From positions 19,100,701-19,164,700 of the forward strand of contig CM070877.1 of the NCBI GenBank assembly GCA_036365515.1: a DNA stretch of 64,000 nt, written 5' to 3'. Made by a program: the position numbers and the translations under genes. The number at the start of each line of letters is the position of its first letter. The stretch's first letter is position 1. Source of the stretch: Torymus aiolomorphi. Lineage: Eukaryota; Arthropoda; Insecta; Hymenoptera; Torymidae. Below the pieces are notes generated by a model that was not told where the DNA came from, searched no databases, and saw nothing but the letters and a program-made list of their open reading frames with translations. Of the stretch, positions 32,946 through 44,997 are shown piece by piece.

Positions 32946-35198
32946 AACCTTTCATACCGTAGGGGTCCTGTAGAACCCACTTTGTTGAACATGCTGTAGA
33001 AAACTAAAATTAAATAATTTCTTAAATCTATCCCTACTGAAAAATCTCTGGTGACTTCTCAGGTGAAATCTCAGGTGAGATCTCATGTGAAATCTCACGC
33101 CAAAATCTCATGTGACTATTAAAAAAAAATTACTTTAGTTGAGATCTCAGGTAAGATCTCATTCAGTTAAAAAGAGTTACAATAGTTATTTTCGATACAA
33201 GGGCGTGTGCATAATCAAGCTTTGCTTATGGAGTGTTAAAAAATGATTTTACACACAATCTCAGGTGAGATCTCAGGTGAGATCTCATCCAGATAATATT
33301 GTAGCGAAGAAATAAAATTACCTGAAATTTCATTCAGATAATATTGTTGCAAAAATAAATTGTTTGATAAGATCTCAGGTGAGATCTCATCTAAAAAATA
33401 GCTTTTTTCGACACATGCATGAAAAAGGCCCTTTTTCTGCATAGACAAGTGAATCGGAAATGAAGTACTTTTTCGCCATACCCTGGCTGAAAGTACCACT
33501 TTCGCTCCCGGCTCAAAAACGCGAATGTGGTATTTTCGGTCCGGGTATGACGAAAAATAGTATACGCTCCACGGGAGTAAAATTGGACAGTCCACAGGTC
33601 GTGTAAATTGACACCCGAGCCGAAGAGTGGAGCGTATACTATTTTTCGTCATACCCGACCGAAAATCCTACATTCGCGTTTCCCTACTAAAAAATCTCAG
33701 GTGAGATCTCATGTCAAAATCTAATGTGACCAATACCAAGATTTTTTAGTGAGAATTCAGGTGAGAATCTCACCTGAGTTTTCACCAAAAATTTAATTTT
33801 TCTTTTTCATGAGATTTTGTATGTGTCTTATGAAAACATTCCATAAAGCTCAGTTGGGAATCTCACGTGAGTTTTCACGAAAATATTTAATTTTATTTTT
33901 TGCCACAAAATTTTTTCAACGAAAATAAATGGTATTTAACATTCAGACTATAAATTCAGATGAGAACTTATGTGAGAATCTCAGCGGAGTTTTCATTAAA
34001 AATTGAATTTCTTCTACGAGATTTTGCACGTTATGAAAATGTTATATGCCCTAATGACAATTTATGGCGAAAACTCAGCTGAGAATCTCACCTGAGTTCT
34101 CATGTAAAATTTAATTCTTTAATTTGTTTTACTAAGTTTTTATAATTAGAAAAGAAATTGTATGTAACATCAATATTCAAAATTAAGATGAGATCTCAGG
34201 TAAGAATCTCACCTGAGTTTTCACCAACAATTTAATTTTTCTTTTTCATGACATTTTGTATGTGTGTTATAACTTTCCATAAAACTCAGTAAAGAATCTC
34301 ACGTGAGTTCTCACGAAAATATTTATTTTTTTTTATTTTCTGCCACAAAATTTTGTTAACGAAAATAAATTCTATTTAACATTCAGACTATAAATTCAGA
34401 TGAGAACTTATGTGAGAATCTCAGCAGAGTTTTTACTGAAAATGTAGTTTCTTCTACGAGATTTTGCATGTTATGAAAATGTTTCACCCTAATGAAAATT
34501 TATGGCGAAAACTCAGCTGAGAATCTCACCTGAGTTCTCATGTAAAATTTAATTCTTTAATTTATTTCCACTAAGTTTTTATAATTAGAAAAAAAATTGT
34601 ATGTAACATCAATATTCAAAAATAAGATGAGATCTCAGGTGAGAATCTCACCTGAGTTTTCACCAACAATTTAATTTTTTTTTTTTCATGACATTTTGTA
34701 TGTGTGTTATGATAACTTTCCATAAAACTCAGTTGAGAATCTCACGTGAGGTCTCACGAAAATATTTATTTTTTTTTTATTTTCTACCACAAAATTTTGT
34801 TAACGAAAATAAATTCTATTTAACATTCAGACTATAAATTCAGATAAGAACTTATGTGAGAATCTCAGCTGAGTTTTCACAAAAAATTGAATTTCTTCTA
34901 CGAGATTTTGCATGTCATGAAAATGTTTTACCCTATTGAAAATTTATGGCGAAAACGCAGCTGAGAATCTCACCTGAGTTCTCATGTAAAATTTAATTCT
35001 TTAATTTATTTCCACTATGTTTTAATAATTAGAAAAAAAAATTGTATGTAACATCAATATTCAAAATTAAGATAAGATCTCAGGTGAGAATCTCACCTGA
35101 GTTTTAGGAACTTGTATTATTTGAACTTGCCTAAAAGTTTATATTTAAAAAAAAATCGTATACGCAACGTTTGTAATCAAATCAAAGAGAGAAAGAGG

Positions 35199-35245
<47 letters not shown>

Positions 35246-35260
35246 CCGAGGCACCGAGCT

Positions 35261-35531
35261 TACAGGACGAAAGCGAAGGCGAGTGTTATCATCCAGGGAG
35301 CGACGAGAGTACTCACTCCGTCGGCGACAGCGGGATGACCGGCGCGACCTGGCAGCCGGCGAGCCTCCAATCGCCTTTACTAAGGACCAACTCGGCAGCG
35401 GACTCGTAATTCTCCGCCTCAGAGCAGAGCTGCATAGATCGGGAATACCGGTTATTTCAATATCTGAAAAAGAAGAAATGAAAAATCACAAAGTATTTGT
35501 CGGAAAATCACGTTATTTGAACTGCTTTTGA
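35261..35531 (+). CDS. short ORF in left arm of giant foldback
   Basis: After the GA tract the frame reads ERREYSLRRRQRDDRRDL, then AAGEPPIAFTK, QLGSGLVI, RLRAELHR, GIPVISISEK and ends KSRYLNCF-stop. The right arm carries the same frame in inverse (36120-36390), with no frameshift or stop in either. Comparing codons from the DL to the stop I count 8 silent and 7 replacement differences, most of the latter conservative. The start is undefined; ATG codons upstream are inside the microsatellite frame. No domain recognised. It may be a captured host exon or an element gene fragment. Confidence 0.4.
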
Positions 35532-36119
35532 GTACGTATAGTTTTTATCATGTGAAAACGATGAGAGTAAAAGGTAAAAAAAGTAGAATGGTTCGAAAGT
35601 TAAGTTTCATGTACGTATTTTTAAGTACCTAAGAAGAGAGACTTATCTGAAAAGGATGTCTGCGGCTCCAGAAATCTTCAATCTTTGTTGTACTACCCAT
35701 GTTATTGACTTTGGCTGCTATAATGGTGGAGTTAAAGTGTAAAAATTACAACTAAATCGAAAATACAGTTAAACAAATAATGTTGTCATTTGAAACTGCT
35801 CAGCAATATACGCATTCGTTACCATAACAACGACTATTGATTGATAGTCTTTCTATAGATATAGAATCTTGATGTTTGTTTACAATAAAATTTTCTCGTT
35901 GTTAAATAGTGGAGTTCATTAGTATGAAAGAATCAGCTGAATTAATAAAAATCGTCTTCATTAAAAATGTTAACATTGCTGATTTGCGGAGTCACTGGCA
36001 TTCGTTTCAGATAAGTTTTTCTTCTTACTTAAAAATAAGTACATGAACTTAACCTTCTAATCATTCTACTTTTTTCACCTTTTACTTTCATCGTTTTTAC
36101 ATGATAAAACTATACTTGC

Positions 36120-36390
36120 TCAAAAGCAGTTCAAATAACGTGATTTTCGGATAAATACTTTGTGATTTTTCAATTCGTCTTTTTCAGATATTGAAATCAC
36201 CGGTATTCCCGTTCTGTGCAGCTCTGCTCTAAGGCGGAAAATTACGAGTCCGCTACCGAGTTGGCCCTTAGTGAAGGCAATTGGCGGCTCGCCGGCTGCC
36301 AAGTCGTGCCGGTCATCCCGCTGTCGCCGACGGAGTGGGTACTCTCGTCGCTCCCAGGGTGATGACGCTCACCTTCGCTTCGGCTGGATT
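36120..36390 (-). CDS. short ORF in right arm of giant foldback
   Basis: Inverse counterpart of the 35261-35531 frame. It has an ATG-started version at 36302 (MAAGEPPIAFTK) in one reading; the longer reading is in frame with ERREYPLRRRQRDDRHDL upstream. It ends KSRYLNCF at the same stop codon. Replacement differences from the left copy are D/G, L/F, S/T, E/D, M/L, V/I and G/R. Function unknown. Confidence 0.4.
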
Positions 36391-36421
36391 TTCGCCGCGC
36401 GCTTTCGTCTTGTAAGCTCGG

Positions 36422-36549
<128 letters not shown>

Positions 36550-38178
36550 AATTTGATTATAAACGTTGTGTATACGATTTTCTTACCTGGCGAGGCAGAA
36601 AATACAATCTTCACGATCGGCCGCCGGGAGAGAAAGTGGTACTTTCGGTCCGCTAGGCAAAAATACTATATTACGCAACTAGGGAGGAAAAAACTTGGGC
36701 AGGCAATATCTCATCTAAATTACCACACAAGCCGAAGGCGGGGGTGACAAACACGAGATATGGGTTGACCAATTTTCTAATTATAAATACATAGTGGAAA
36801 TAAATTAAAGAATTAAATTTTACATGAATAAATTTTCAATAGGGCAAAACATTTTCATGACATGCAAAATCTTGTAGAAGAAATTCAATTTTTAGTGAAA
36901 ACTCATCTGAGATTCTCACATAAGTTCTCATCTGAATTTATAGTCTGAATGTTAAATACCATTTATTTCCGTTAACAAAATTTTGTGGCAGAAAATAAAA
37001 AAAAAATAAATATTTTCGTGAGAACTCACGTGGGATTCTCAACTGAGTTTTATGGAAAGTTATCATAACACACATACAAATGACATGAAAAAGAAAAATT
37101 AAATTGTTGGTGAAAACTCAGGTGAGATTCTCACCTGAGATCTCATCTTAATTTTGAATATTGACGTTACATACAATTTTCTAAGTATAAAAACTTAGTG
37201 GAAATAAATTAAAGAATTAAATTTTACATAAGAACTCAGGTGAGATTCTCAGCTGAGTTTTCGCCATAAATTTTCATTAGGGCAAAACATTTTCATAACA
37301 TGCAAAATCTAGTAGAAGAAACTACATTTTTAGTAAAAACTCAGCTGATATTCTCACATAAGTTCTCATCTGAATTTATTGTCTGAATGTTAAATAGAAT
37401 TTATTTAAGTTAACAAAATTTTGTGGCAGAAAATAAAAAGAAATAAATATTTTCGTGAGAACTCACGTGAGATTCTCAACTGAGTTTTATGGAAAGTTTT
37501 CATAAGACATACAAAATCTCACGAAAAAGAAAAATTAAATTTTTGGTGGAAACTCAGGTGAGAATCTCACCTGAGTTCTCACCAAAAAATTTTGACATAG
37601 GTCACATGAGATTTTGACATGAGATCTCACCTGAGGACTCACCTGAGATTTCTTATGTTAGTATGGGGTATCCCATATCCGGACCGAAAATACCACATTC
37701 GCGTTTTTGAGCCGGGAGCGAAAGTGGTACTTTCGGCCAAGGTATGGCGAAAAAGTACTTCATTTCCGATTCACTTGTCTATGCAGAAAAAGGGCCTTTT
37801 TCATGCATGTGTTGAAAAAAGCTATTTTTTAGATGAGATCTCACCTGAGATCTTATCAGACAATTTATTTTTGCAACAATATTATCTGAATGAAATTTCA
37901 GGTAATTTTATTTCTTCGCTACAATATTATCTGGATGAGATCTCACCTGAGATTTTGTGTAAAATAATTTTTAACACTCCATGAGCAAAGCTTGATTTCG
38001 CACACACACTTGTATCGAAAATAACTATTGTAACTCTTTTTAACTGAATGAGATCTCACCTGAGATTTCATCTAAAGTAATTTTTTTCTAATAGTCACAT
38101 GAGATTTTGGCGTGAGATTTTACATGAGATCTCACCTGAGATTTCACCTGAGAAGTCACCTGAGATTTTTCAGTAGGG

Positions 38179-38988
38179 TACCCATTTAGTCGTGTTCTTT
38201 TATTCAAGAGGAAGCCCTCTGGCCCTTAAAATTAAAATTTTTTATTGTTTCCCGTTCCGTTTAGTACATTAGAAAAGGGCTCGGCGATGAAAATTGGGAT
38301 TTCACGAAAATTCGGATCTTGAATGGTTTATTTTCGAATAAAAAAACCGCTATAAACTGTTTTTTTTTGCGAATAAAAAAGGTTTAATGTAATTTTCTGT
38401 TCAACTCACCAGGACTTCGTTCAAATCAACTATTTCTTTCAGAAATTTTTACACAATAAGTTTTGGAGTACTAGCAATATTATAAACCATGGCGGAATAA
38501 TAGAGATTGTTATTGAACCAAATAGCGAATTTTAAAACAATTTTTTTCGCTATTTTAAACCTGTATTTTCAAATGCAAAAGTTGTGTAACGAATTTTCTT
38601 CAACGCCTAAGGAAATTTTTTGGAAAATTCCAGTACTCTATGCATTGTTGCTAAATAGAATTTTTCGTGATTGTTACGATAAATCCTATTGAAGGGCGCG
38701 CGCCACGGTACACATGTTACGACGTGAGCACGACACTATTATGAAAAATTGTACAACAATACATAGACTACTGAAATTTTCTGTACATTTTATGTATCGT
38801 GGCGCGCGGCCTTCAACAGCATTTACCGTAACAATCACGAAATAACCAAGCTAACGATAGCACGAAAGAAATAGTTAACTCCAACACTTCTGTTTATTTA
38901 ATTTTTAATTTATAATTCTATTAATGATCATTTGATAAGATCGGTGTACATAAGAAAGATTTTTTTTTCATTTTCACTTATTGCAGTC
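38179..38988 (+). other. upstream region of the trypsin gene, with foldback
   Basis: Contains an imperfect inverted repeat of about 460 bp (arms CAACTATTTCTTTC near 38428 and GAAAGAAATAGTTA near 38873; inner arms CGTGATTGTTACGATAAAT and ATTTACCGTAACAATCACG; core hairpin GAAGGGCGCGCGCCACGGTA). The last 100 bp before the ATG is AT-rich with a TATAATTC at about 38912. TTGCAGTC just before the ATG could be an acceptor for an unseen leader exon. Confidence 0.5.
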
Positions 38989-39043
38989 ATGAAGGCTTTG
39001 TGTATTTTGTTGAGCGTCGCTTTCGCGAGCGGCTTCTATATAG
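38989..39043 (+). CDS. trypsin gene exon 1 (signal peptide)
   Basis: Begins at the ATG and ends ATA G|GTAAAAG in phase 1. It encodes a hydrophobic leader of about 15-17 residues. Confidence 0.85.
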
Positions 39044-42000
39044 GTAAAAGAGATTTTAAATAGTATTTTTGTTGATTAAAATAAATGTTTCAATTACATA
39101 TTATATTTCAATTTCTAATAGATAACAATGAAACACATGAAGAGAAAATTGTTGGAGGAGGTCACGTTGGTATAGAAGATGTACCATATCAGGTAAATAA
39201 ATATCAACTAAATTTTGTAACATTCATTCCTTTGCTGCAATTTCTTTAATGTAACTGGTTAAAAAATTAATAGATTATTTGATAAATTTACTAATAGAAT
39301 TATTTATTAATAGATTGTTGAATAAAATAGTCCATGAATGATATTAATAGCCGTACTTGCTTTATCGCATTATGTATTGAATAAATTTCATACAAAACAG
39401 TTTATAGAAATTGAAAAGTTTTTTAAAATAATTTAAGAAGAGGTTGAATCTGATTAAAGCTCCTTATATCTTGTATATCAACATAATAATTTCAATATAA
39501 ATCTTTAATCCCATAGCTCTCAGGATGAAAGTATTTAAATTTGTTTTTAGGCTAGCTTGCTTCGGTTAGGAGTAATTAACTTTTGCGGTGCAACTATTAT
39601 ACATGAATCTTGGGTTATAACTGCTTCACACTGTGTCAAGTAAGATTCCATTTAATTTTTATAATTACGTTAAGTATTTCTATATAGTAGAACTTCTTAC
39701 AAAAAATTAAATTAATCTCTTCTTTGCAAAATAGATATAATCAATCGCATATATCAGTACGAACTGGCACTGGATTCAGAGAAACTTCAGGTAAAGTACA
39801 CAGAGTTGAGCAAATTATAGCATATGAGGATTATGACCTCAACACCAAAAACAACGACATTGCTTTAATCAAGGTAATTAAATATGTTTATTTTACCTGT
39901 GAATTACTTAGAAAGGATTTAGTTTAGATATAATATCATTATTCATGATAATGTTAGAATTTCAATGTGCGTAATAATAGTTTTATATAGCTTCGAAACT
40001 TGTTAAATAGATTTCAGTACAAATTTTAATTTTTGATCAAAGGAGTACTATCGGTACGTCGTGAGTCAAATGCATGTTTGGTCGTCTCGGACTTCCTAAC
40101 CTTTTTGCAATTTTACCAAATAGGGTGTGTAATGATCGAGTGAGGGTAAATAATTTTGTTCCTTTGCTTATATTAACTCTAAAAATTGGTAAATCAACAT
40201 TTGGATGTGCGCATTGGATTCATGGAATATTAAATTATACATTTCTTCAAGGTTTCATCAAAATCTGAATAGATGTTTTAACCAATTTCTTGATTAAAAC
40301 TGTCGGAAACTTGATTTCCCATAAGAGTACGTGTTAACAGCGTAAACATAAAAGTATTAATAATTTTTTTTCTGGGTTGGTTTAGTTTTCCAAATAGTAT
40401 ATTACGATACGTGTGACTTAAGTGGCCCATTATTGCACGGCGTGAGGTTAGCGCCCGAGCACAGCGAGGACGCTAAACGTCGTGTAATAATGAGCCACTT
40501 AAGTCACGAGTATCGTATACTATTTTATAGCTCGTGTGACATAAATCCGCCATATTCTTATTTTATTTATCTGTGCTTATTTATAATGATAGTTGGAACT
40601 TGGAAGTGGGGTGGGAGAAGTGTGGGGCGGGGGGGGGGGGGCGCAGCACCCCCGCCCTGAAAAAAATTAATAAAACGTTATTTTAATAATAGAATACAGA
40701 TTATAGAATATGGTTATTATTGAATCTAGAATATTGAATATATACATAAAAAAATCATAAAACTAGATTCTTGGCAATTTGATTTGCATCTTTAACAATA
40801 AGTTGAAGTTTATGAAAGTGAAAGATTTGTATACGTTATATCATTAAAGAGAAAGACTTTTAAAACTAAAATCCATACAGTTTAATTGTGCGGACTCGGA
40901 GAGCCGTCATGTGACTCTACGAGGGCATCTTGCGGAGAGGGCACAAAGGTTATGGAGAAAGTGAGGTTAGGTGTGAGAGAGGTCGGTAAGGTAGGTTGTG
41001 GAGTTTCGTCTCGGGTTACCATCGTGGACTCTTCAGTAAGGCTGATGGTAACCCTGCCTTAGACTCGGGTGGATGTCTTAACTAATCTTGGAAGTCCTAT
41101 ATATACTAACCAAGGACTGGATTCGGCCACTTGCGAGAGTCAGAACTTGGCACGAACTCTGGTGTCAGAGCTGTGAAGCTTGATCTGCCACATAATATTG
41201 AATATTTAAAAAGCGCGCGGTCTGCTATCCCATAGCAGATGAAACTAACCTATAACATAGACAAGCCTTATTATCATCATTTTTATTTATTCTTTGTGGT
41301 TTCCCTACTGAAAAATCTCAGGTGAGATCTCAGATGATTTCTCAGCTGAGATCTCAGGTGAGATATCATGTCAAAATCTCACCTGAGATTCTGCTCCAGA
41401 TGTTGCGGAAAACTTATCTAAATTAAAAAGCAGCTTTATCAGTACTGGAACTTGCCTATTAGGATGTTTTACCCCCAAGATGAACTCTAAAATACACGTT
41501 TAGAAGCACTTTACACAATTGTTCAATTTTTACAAATTCGGTACATGAGTTCTCAGGTGATTTCTCAGATGAGATCTCAGGTGAGATCTCAGATAAAATC
41601 TCATGTACCAATTTCTAAAAATTGAAAAATTGTGTAAAATGCTTCTAAACGTGTATATTTGAGTTCATATTGGGGGGTAAAAAATCCTAATAGGCAATTT
41701 TCAATACTGATAAAGCTGCTTTTTAATTTAGATAAGTTTTCCGCAGCATCTGTAGCAGAATCTCAGGTGAGATTTTGACATGAGATCTCACCTGAGAAAT
41801 CACCTGAGATCTCACCTGAGATTTTTTAGTAGGGTTGTCAACTATTAACGAAGTTTTACTTCTTTTCCTGTTCATTCTTATATGTAAAATCGTATTTTTG
41901 AATAGTTTTGGTAGATAATTGGCGTTAATTACGTGCCTGTGACTTAAGTAAATTCATTATTTCACAGTGTAATAATGGCCCTACTGAAAAATCTCAGGTG

Positions 42001-43178
42001 AGATCTCAGGTGCTTTCTCAGGTGAGATCTCATGTAAAATCTCACGCCAAAATCTCACCTGAGATTCTGCTCCAGATGCTCCAGAAAACTTACGTTAATT
42101 AAAAATCAGCTTCTTCAGTATTGGAAATTGCCTTTTAGGATGTTTTACCCCCCAGAAGAGCTCAAAAATACATGTTTAAAAGCATTTTACACAATTTTTC
42201 AATTTTTAAAATTTGCTACATGAGATCTCAGGTGAGATATCATGTATCAATTTTTAAAAATTGAAAAATTGTGTAAAATGCTTTGAAACATGTATTTTTG
42301 AGCTCGTCTGGGGGGTAAAACATCCTAAAAGGCAATTTCCAATACTGAAGAAGCTGATTTTTAATTAACGTAAGTTTTCGGCAGCATCTGGAGCAGAATC
42401 TCAGGTGAGATTTTGGCGTGAGATTTTACATGAGATCTCACCTGAGAAATCACCTGAGATCTCACCTGAGATTTTTCGGTAGGGGGGCTACTTAAGTCAC
42501 AGCTAGCCGCGACTTAAGTGCGGATTTAGGTCACACAGTGCTATAAAATTTATATGAATCAGTTTGAGGTCAAAACTTACTAGTATACATAATATCGTAA
42601 TTTTCTGAACACTAATTCAAAACCGATAGTACTCCCTTAAGAACTAAGATCTTGTAAGTAACACGAATATTTTCGTTATATTTTTTATCCAGCTTACAGA
42701 GCCTATTCAATTTAATAATGGACAACGATCTATAAAACTTGCAGAGACATACGATATTCCCAGAACAGGTGAATTGATGTTGATTTCTGGTTTTGGAAGG
42801 ATAGGGGTAAGTTCTTGTCCCTCACAAAGAAAGGTTTTCTTTTTTTCTAGAATTTCTTTAGTTAATTTAATTAACTATTTTTAGGAAAATCAGAGAAAAT
42901 CGAATGTTTTGAAGGCTGCATACATGCCTGTAATGAGTCAAGAAGATTGTCAAAGAGCTTACAAGCGCTTTTTGGTAACCGATACTATGTTTTGTGCGGG
43001 CAATGGAGTCGCTGATCCGTGCTCTGGTGATTCTGGTGGACCTGGTGTTATTCGTGGTAAACTCTATGGAATCACTTCCTTTGGTATGCGTTGTAGCTCG
43101 AAAATATATCCTGGAGTGTTCACTAGGGTGCACAAATACTACGATTGGATTGAAGAAAAAACTGGACTCAGATTCTAA
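38989..43178 (+). CDS. trypsin-like serine protease, complete, six coding exons
   Basis: Exons 38989-39043, 39122-39192, 39551-39639, 39735-39873, 42693-42806 and 42885-43178 join with correct GT-AG sites and phases into 253 residues. Order: signal peptide (MKALCILLSVAFASG), short propeptide ending in Lys before IVGGG (activation cut), His of the triad in TASHC, Asp in NNDIALIK, Ser in GDSGGP. The residue six before the Ser is Asp (ADPCSGDS), with Gly at the 216 and 226 equivalents, so trypsin-type Lys/Arg specificity is expected. Six Cys fit the three usual disulfides. The length matches secreted insect trypsins. Intron 4 (39874-42692) is swollen by transposons. Digestive, immune or other secreted roles cannot be told apart. 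Confidence 0.92.
39122..39192 (+). CDS. trypsin gene exon 2 (propeptide and IVGG)
   Basis: Acceptor CTAATAG, donor CAG|GTAAAT. Encodes DNNETHEEK and then IVGGGHVGIEDVPYQ, including the zymogen activation site. Confidence 0.88.
39551..39639 (+). CDS. trypsin gene exon 3 (catalytic His)
   Basis: Acceptor TTTTTAG, donor TCAA|GTAAGA in phase 2. Encodes FCGATIIHESWVITASHC, with the first disulfide pair and the catalytic His. Confidence 0.9.
39735..39873 (+). CDS. trypsin gene exon 4 (catalytic Asp)
   Basis: Acceptor AAAATAG, donor AAG|GTAATT. Encodes the region ending NNDIALIK with the catalytic Asp. Confidence 0.9.
40393..40525. mobile_element. ~130-bp hairpin MITE in trypsin intron 4
   Basis: Inverted arms of about 55 bp: TAGTATATTACGATACGTG ACTTAAGTGG on the left, the inverse (CCACTTAAGTCACGAG, ATCGTATACTA) on the right. 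A related element at about 41930-42540 was split by a CCCTACTG foldback. Confidence 0.65.
41303..41834. mobile_element. 532-bp CCCTACTG foldback in trypsin intron 4
   Basis: Ends CCCTACTGAAAAATCTCAGG and its inverse (TTTTTTAGTAGGG), with TT duplicated outside (41301-41302, 41835-41836). Arms about 260 bp, with TGAGATCTCA words outside and GATGTTGCGGAAAACTTAT-type unique sequence inside. Confidence 0.85.
41979..42484. mobile_element. 506-bp CCCTACTG foldback nested in another hairpin element
   Basis: Ends CCCTACTGAAAAATCTCAGG and inverse (TTTTTCGGTAGGG). GG is duplicated at 41977-41978 and 42485-42486. Removing the foldback plus one GG restores AATAATGGGCTACTTAAGTC, which matches AATAATGAGCCACTTAAGTC in the intact hairpin at 40393-40525. 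The interior is a close relative of the 41303-41834 element. Confidence 0.88.
42693..42806 (+). CDS. trypsin gene exon 5
   Basis: Acceptor TTATCCAG, donor GGG|GTAAGT, 38 codons. Encodes LTEPIQFNNG through LMLISGFGRIG, the strand before the last exon. Confidence 0.88.
42885..43178 (+). CDS. trypsin gene exon 6 (catalytic Ser)
   Basis: Acceptor ATTTTTAG, ends at TAA. Encodes CQRAYKRF, DTMFCAGN, DPCSGDSGGPGV, ITSFGMRC, PGVFTRV and a C-terminal helix to GLRF. The Asp before the Ser box sets trypsin-type specificity. Confidence 0.92.
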   Translation, partial: ENQRKSNVLKAAYMPVMSQEDCQRAYKRFLVTDTMFCAGNGVADPCSGDSGGPGVIRGKLYGITSFGMRCSSKIYPGVFTRVHKYYDWIEEKTGLRF

Positions 43179-43229
43179 AATTTGTAAACCTAACTTAGTG
43201 TAAAAAATACTTGTTTTAAGAGTGATAAA

Positions 43230-43235
43230 AATAAA
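43230..43235 (+). terminator. poly(A) signal of the trypsin gene
   Basis: AATAAA about 52 nt after the stop codon, in an AT-rich 3' UTR. Confidence 0.6.
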
Positions 43236-43816
43236 ATTTCGAACGTAAAGAAAAAATTAAGCTTGATTCTTCCTGCTAATAACGTCACACGATTAGATAC
43301 TGAACGATTACTCCCAAAATAAGTATGTGGAAAATACACTAAAATTTTACGGTTTACGGTAAGTTCGATTAGTAAAAAAAATTTCTTTTTGAGACACCAA
43401 ATCTACCTTCTACATTTGGTTTTTCTACTACTATATATCATATCCAACAATTCCCACTTAGGGCGTAAAGTTATACTTTATGCCCTTGATACGATAACTA
43501 CTATTTAACTCTCCCTCTCTCTCAATACCCGTCAAACTCTGTACCAAAAACTTTAATGAGAGCTTAAATATTTTTTCAAAACAATCAACACGTTCTTTAA
43601 AAAACTAATTTTTTAAGTATATTCTAACAACACAATTTGTCTATAGTTCTTTTATTTATTCTAATCTCATCTATTCAATAAACACTCTACAAATGGTAAT
43701 AATTTTTTTCATGACTGTACAAATAATAATATTGTTAATAAAACTTTCTACGAAAGTATAAAATAAGGCAAGTATAGAAGTTTTTCTGTATAATCTAAAA
43801 TAATATTTATGATTTT
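43236..43816. other. AT-rich intergenic stretch
   Basis: No gene, repeat or structured element recognised. Confidence 0.5.
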
Positions 43817-44849
43817 TTAAAAGAAATCAAGCTGCATGATCTCGACTGCCTCACGTTGAAAGAAAGAAGCTTTCAATTTTTTGATGAAATCACATACTTC
43901 ACTTGACGTCGCGAACTCTAAGGCTTTCTGTAGATGGTGCTTGATTGTGGCACCCAGTAGGAATGGACTGCAGTTGATACCAAATACGACTCGACGGTGG
44001 CGATAAGTGATCATTTCTCTGGGCTCCGATTTACTCCACCAAAGGAATCTCAATACTCCCCGGTCAGCAGGCGCAACGCTAATCTGTAAGAACGCCTTAG
44101 TTATATCGACTGTCAAGTCTATTTTGTTAATTCTAAATCTAAGTAAAATATTATGAATTAGTTCTATTAAATTGGGCCCGGTCTCCAGGCATTGGTTTAA
44201 AGACGGTCCCTTTTTTCCTTCCTTCCTCGTGGCAGCTGAGGCATCAAAGACTTGGCTGTACGGTGTTGTGCTGTGGAGCTTGACTACGACACCGAGAGGT
44301 AGGAAGTAGCCGTCCTTGGCTTCATTTGAGTAGGGAGCCCGCTCTATGATACCTCCGTCGATCCACGCATCAAAAACTTGGTCTAGCTTCTCGAAAGTAT
44401 TTTGTTCATCCAGCTGATTAGTCAGCGCACGTAGTCGTTTCTCCGCAGCCCAAAAGTTATCGCCCAGGGCGATTATCCTTTCATGGGAGGTTAACTTCAT
44501 GTCGTCCTTCCTCGTCCACTCGTACTGTTTCCTGAAACTGTTTCTTAACCTCTGACAAATGGACTTCCTTAGACAATGTAGCTGTTGGATCAGCGATACC
44601 TAGAATATCAAGTTGCCATAAATCAGATATTTGTGCCTCACGGCTGTACATCGAGAGAACTGTGAGAGCGGTGTCTTCGCGCTGTATTACTCCACCGCCG
44701 TCACGATCCAATAGTGTCCAGCCTAGTTTAGTCTCTAGCGCTGTAGGACCGTTCTCTAGCTGGGTAATTTTTCCTGTATACAACCGTCCTGCGATGTCTC
44801 CTCCGATCAACAGTGAGATCAGCCTGCCATCTTGCGGCGCATCGCTCAA
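43817..44849 (-). pseudogene. BEL/Pao protease end and RT, truncated
   Basis: The first frame (44849-44481) has the segment LISLLIGGDIAGRLYTGKI and LGWTLLD (DUF1758-like), then the linker to RT. The second frame (44500-43817) carries the RT fingers and palm: IDLTVDITKAFLQI (first Asp), LRFLWW, RVVFGINCSPFLLGATIKHH. It stops before the YVDD aspartates, so it cannot be active. Confidence 0.82.
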
Positions 44850-44997
44850 CGAGATCCTTTTATTTCGGAGCGTCTGTAGCTATGGCCCCGCCGAAACTGC
44901 TGGTAAATCTCGACATATAACCTCTTCATCGAAGGCCGTTATGTAGCACTCGTATTTTCCATCCAAACTGCAGAGATGCAGCTTATATTCTCGGTGG

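Larger units (their letters stand above)
29337..33031. other. AT-rich non-coding stretch
   Basis: Contains a GT/GC microsatellite at about 30040-30150, and two tandem degenerate copies of the dispersed repeat (32230-32600 and 32610-32945). A tRNA-like TAGCTCAGCTAGCTCACAGG near 31371 is too weak to call. No gene recognised. Confidence 0.6.

Noticed and set aside
42867..43133. 88-codon minus-strand frame
   Set aside because: Antisense to the last trypsin exon.
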